DNA of 64,000 nucleotides from Catenulispora acidiphila DSM 44928 (lineage in GTDB: Bacteria > Actinomycetota > Actinomycetes > Streptomycetales > Catenulisporaceae), in assembly GCF_000024025.1 (NCBI RefSeq), contig NC_013131.1, forward strand, positions 372,001 through 436,000, read 5' to 3'. Position 1 is the stretch's first letter, and every line of letters starts with the position of its first letter. Shown in pieces: positions 62,801 to 64,000 of this stretch. The translations under genes and the position numbers were made by a program. Below the pieces are notes generated by a model, which saw only the letters and a program-made list of their open reading frames with translations, had not been told where the DNA came from and did not search any database.

Positions 62801-63232
62801 GTGTTCGCCGACTACGAGATCCTTCAGCCGTTCGCGCAATTGGGACGCACTGTGTTCGCATTCACCGACGCGGAGAAGGCTTCGACGCGCCTGACCCGGT
62901 TCGGCGGCATCGAGACTCCCGTCGGCAAAGTCCTGGGACTCGAACGGCGCGGCTGGCGCCGGGGTGCTCCGCAGGACGCCGGCATCCAGGGCTGGATATC
63001 ACGCGCGCTCCTCGGCGGGGGTTCGGTCACCGCGACCCTCGACCCCGGCATCACCGTCGACTACGTCGCCGAGTGGGGCGAGACGCAGCGTCTCCAGGAG
63101 GTCTTCATCAGCCGCCACGCCGACGGCGAGAGCTACTGGAACGCCTCGGCGAAGTTCCGCGAGCTCGGCAGCCTAGACGAGATCACGGCCTCCGAACTCC
63201 TCCGCGACCTGACCGAGGCGACGACCCAGTGA
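59849..63232 (+). CDS. DUF4132 family protein
   Basis: This 1127-residue soluble protein ends in a DUF4132-type domain (about 900-1120): RRWTSQEFGEYFVGHPLLRHLVRRLVW, RVAEDLSLADIADDEFTL, IGVAHPLHIGGD. The N-terminal 800 residues are helical, HEAT-like in composition, with no catalytic motif I recognise. DUF4132 proteins include E. coli YehI/MolR-related proteins, often linked to WGR domains, whose function is unclear. GGGAG precedes the ATG. Monocistronic, flanked by a hairpin terminator. Confidence 0.85.
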   Translation: MSGATNAPTAVSEDTCQIPGAMRRLVIPRRGDVPSEPVAVDPKAAAYYAAWFDEQSPIVAGIVDHGHSEADLVEEYRASKGDLVIATPLAAAVAAAMTISQSTPAYENPAGIVDAWIATRGLAFAAAAAVELFGVKTSGRTSKGEQASAWLCRKDGAYEDIPHGIAVRVRQHLASAGEQDYAEVADVLARYRLSLASPTTSGQVLSRMLTSFLTPENVDWVESDFAFVSRAHYSAWLALASITTEEQVAALPAQKISAWGIARELSALWTALDNVGVHLLPVLTGWLAPESDPESVQRLLSIVAGIASADAFRYLVDNIDKKYFTVATQNAATTFPRRALQILGDAALRDTPRGLAAANVLRLHIVAHDELVQDELANLTPAVRDHVEKIRAANVPVPDAETDSLPTLFVSPPWLTAVKPARPVVITGLEAPTETVLAWRDGEKEQWASAELITNPQWKLESWKDIADRISTGGSAGWYANGHFAVEAPEDLVRSVLTSWEPDSWQSDTWIPTLVMRFGADALPPILSLARSVPASGAVFLAPFEAPEVALLAADWLSRLKTARPFALAWLTRHPGFAARTLIPAALGKAGKARSAAELTIRTLAARGFTAEITEAAAGYGDAVAQAVAAIVADDGTLTLPKTMPAVPDWAETRLLPQILLKGRQTALPEQSVKHLLLMLAVSKGTEPYAGIQMAKGICDPASLATFSWALFENWRGVDYPAKESWAFDALRWFGDDETVRRLSPMIRLWPGENGHQRAVAGLDVLADIGGTVALMHLYGISQKVKFKGLKEQATQRVTEIADDLGLTAEQLGDRLVPDLGLASSGTLSLDYGPRSFTVGFDEQLKPYVADQSGKRLKALPKPGAKDDQELAPAAHQQFSALKKDVRTLAASQIARFELAMVTQRRWTSQEFGEYFVGHPLLRHLVRRLVWVTFVDEKVGSAFRVAEDLSLADIADDEFTLADDAVIGVAHPLHIGGDVAAWSDVFADYEILQPFAQLGRTVFAFTDAEKASTRLTRFGGIETPVGKVLGLERRGWRRGAPQDAGIQGWISRALLGGGSVTATLDPGITVDYVAEWGETQRLQEVFISRHADGESYWNASAKFRELGSLDEITASELLRDLTEATTQ

Positions 63233-63469
63233 CGAGACATAAGCCCGTCGTCGCGCGCATCGGACCATCGACTGCTTCCGCCGCCACCGCGCGCACCTGA
63301 ACCGCATGTCCTGTGCGCGCCGCCGCAGTCGGATCCGTCCCCAGCTCCGGATCCGACTGCGCCGCCTCCCACATCGGCCAGCATCCTGTGCGGTATCCGG
63401 AGTACCGCGCGCATCCCAGGTATGACGCCGCCCAGCGGGATCCCGGCTTTCACGACGGGACACCGGACC

Positions 63470-63515
63470 AGTTCCCTGGGTCGGTATCAGATGCCTGATA
63501 GCGACCCAGGGAACT
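63470..63515. terminator. Long hairpin between convergent genes
   Basis: AGTTCCCTGGGTCG (63470-63483) pairs with CGACCCAGGGAACT (63502-63515). The inner arms TATCAG/CTGATA extend it, with one mismatch at 63484/63501 and loop ATGC. It probably terminates the DUF4132 gene and the leftward gene at 63538. Confidence 0.75.
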
Positions 63516-63537
63516 TCTGATCGTCTACCTCAGCGCG

Positions 63538-64000
63538 TCATCGCTTCCACACCGGGTGGTTCTCGCCGCCGTGTGAGGAACACGCCCCGCTGCGGCCGCC
63601 GGACAGCGAGATGTCGCCGTCGTCGCAGACCTCCAGGTACCCGAGTCCGCGCCAGAAGCTGGTGTGCGCCGAGTCCGTGCCGATGCAGGAGAAGTAGCTG
63701 CAGATGGCCGCCGGAACCGCCTTCACGGTGACCTCCGAGCCGACGCCGCAGTAGTTGAATCCGTACGGGTTCGCCGGTGCGCCGCACAGGGCGTTGGTCG
63801 GCAGTCCGGCGCCGCCGTTCGCGATGTCCTGCAGTTGCGTGAAGACCTCGCCGCCGACCGCGCTCGGGCCGCCGAAGACGGCGGTCGCGCCGACCCCGCC
63901 CTGGTGCGCGCCGACCAGCCACAGCCGGGGGTTGTCGCCGAGGACGGCCGGGTCGGTGAGCACCAGCGGACGGCCGAGGGCGGCCATCGCCGCGCCGCCG
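63538..64000 (-). CDS. C-terminal part of a CWB2 surface protein with DUF3761-like tail
   Basis: The frame is open to the window's right edge, so only the last 154 or so codons are seen. It starts in a CWB2 repeat (RPLVLTDPAVLGDNPRLWLVG, then TAVFGGPSAVGG) that binds wall polymers. A cysteine-rich segment and a C-terminal block (CDDGDISLSGGRSGACSSHGG, ending HPVWKR) of the DUF3761 type follow. The gene start and any other repeats lie outside the window. Confidence 0.75.
   Translation of the reverse strand, partial: GGAAMAALGRPLVLTDPAVLGDNPRLWLVGAHQGGVGATAVFGGPSAVGGEVFTQLQDIANGGAGLPTNALCGAPANPYGFNYCGVGSEVTVKAVPAAICSYFSCIGTDSAHTSFWRGLGYLEVCDDGDISLSGGRSGACSSHGGENHPVWKR

Overview
The window is very GC-rich DNA with GTG and TTG starts, GTGA/ATGA stop-start overlaps and many exported proteins, as expected of a filamentous actinobacterium. 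The order rplI-rpsR-ssb-rpsF, nfo, femX, alanine-racemase-like gene, class A penicillin-binding protein, PadR regulator, ino1 matches the oriC-proximal core region of Streptomyces and relatives. The accessory genes (conservon, CWB2 surface proteins, paired dimethylformamidase-like proteins) would suit a Catenulispora-like organism, but the genus is an inference from remembered gene content.

Region 1 (1-17,650) is the conserved core. DnaA-box-like repeats lie at the left edge. A leftward ribosomal/ssb operon (rpsF-ssb-rpsR-rplI) ends at a strong terminator. A rightward block carries a small membrane protein, endonuclease IV, the FemX-type peptidoglycan branching enzyme and an alanine-racemase-like PLP protein. 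A leftward four-gene envelope operon follows: class A PBP, GT87-like transferase, PIG-V-like transferase and a dimethylformamidase-like exported protein. A PadR regulator with a clear operator precedes inositol-phosphate synthase.

Region 2 (17,800-30,400) is rich in exported proteins: a CWB2 cell-wall-binding protein, a DUF1684 protein, an Rrf2 regulator, a small secreted peptide, an S53 protease with a long repeat linker, a drug-efflux MFS pump with a divergent AsnC/Lrp regulator, and several uncharacterised membrane or surface proteins.

Region 3 (30,400-44,230) holds nsrR facing flavohaemoglobin hmp (nitric-oxide defence), a TSCPD-like mini-protein, a hydrolase/transglutaminase-like pair, a complete conservon (cvnA-B-C-D plus a GAF protein), a three-gene acyl-CoA dehydrogenase/ACP/KAS III cluster, and a Suppressor-of-fused protein.

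Region 4 (44,400-64,000) holds a Tat-exported GH99-like protein with two discoidin domains, and two independent regulator/MDR-oxidoreductase/SnoaL units (LysR- and TetR-linked) that flank a MarR/GNAT/metallo-hydrolase locus. These are followed by a LysR-linked sdhCAB operon, a GH18 chitinase, a 1127-residue DUF4132 protein and the C-terminal part of a CWB2-DUF3761 protein that runs off the right edge.

No tRNA, rRNA, insertion sequence, integrase, CRISPR array or prophage gene was found. The most interesting unexplained items are the acyl-CoA dehydrogenase/ACP/KAS III mini-cluster, the parallel MDR-SnoaL units, the repeat arrays between convergent genes, and several well-formed operator palindromes next to specific regulators.
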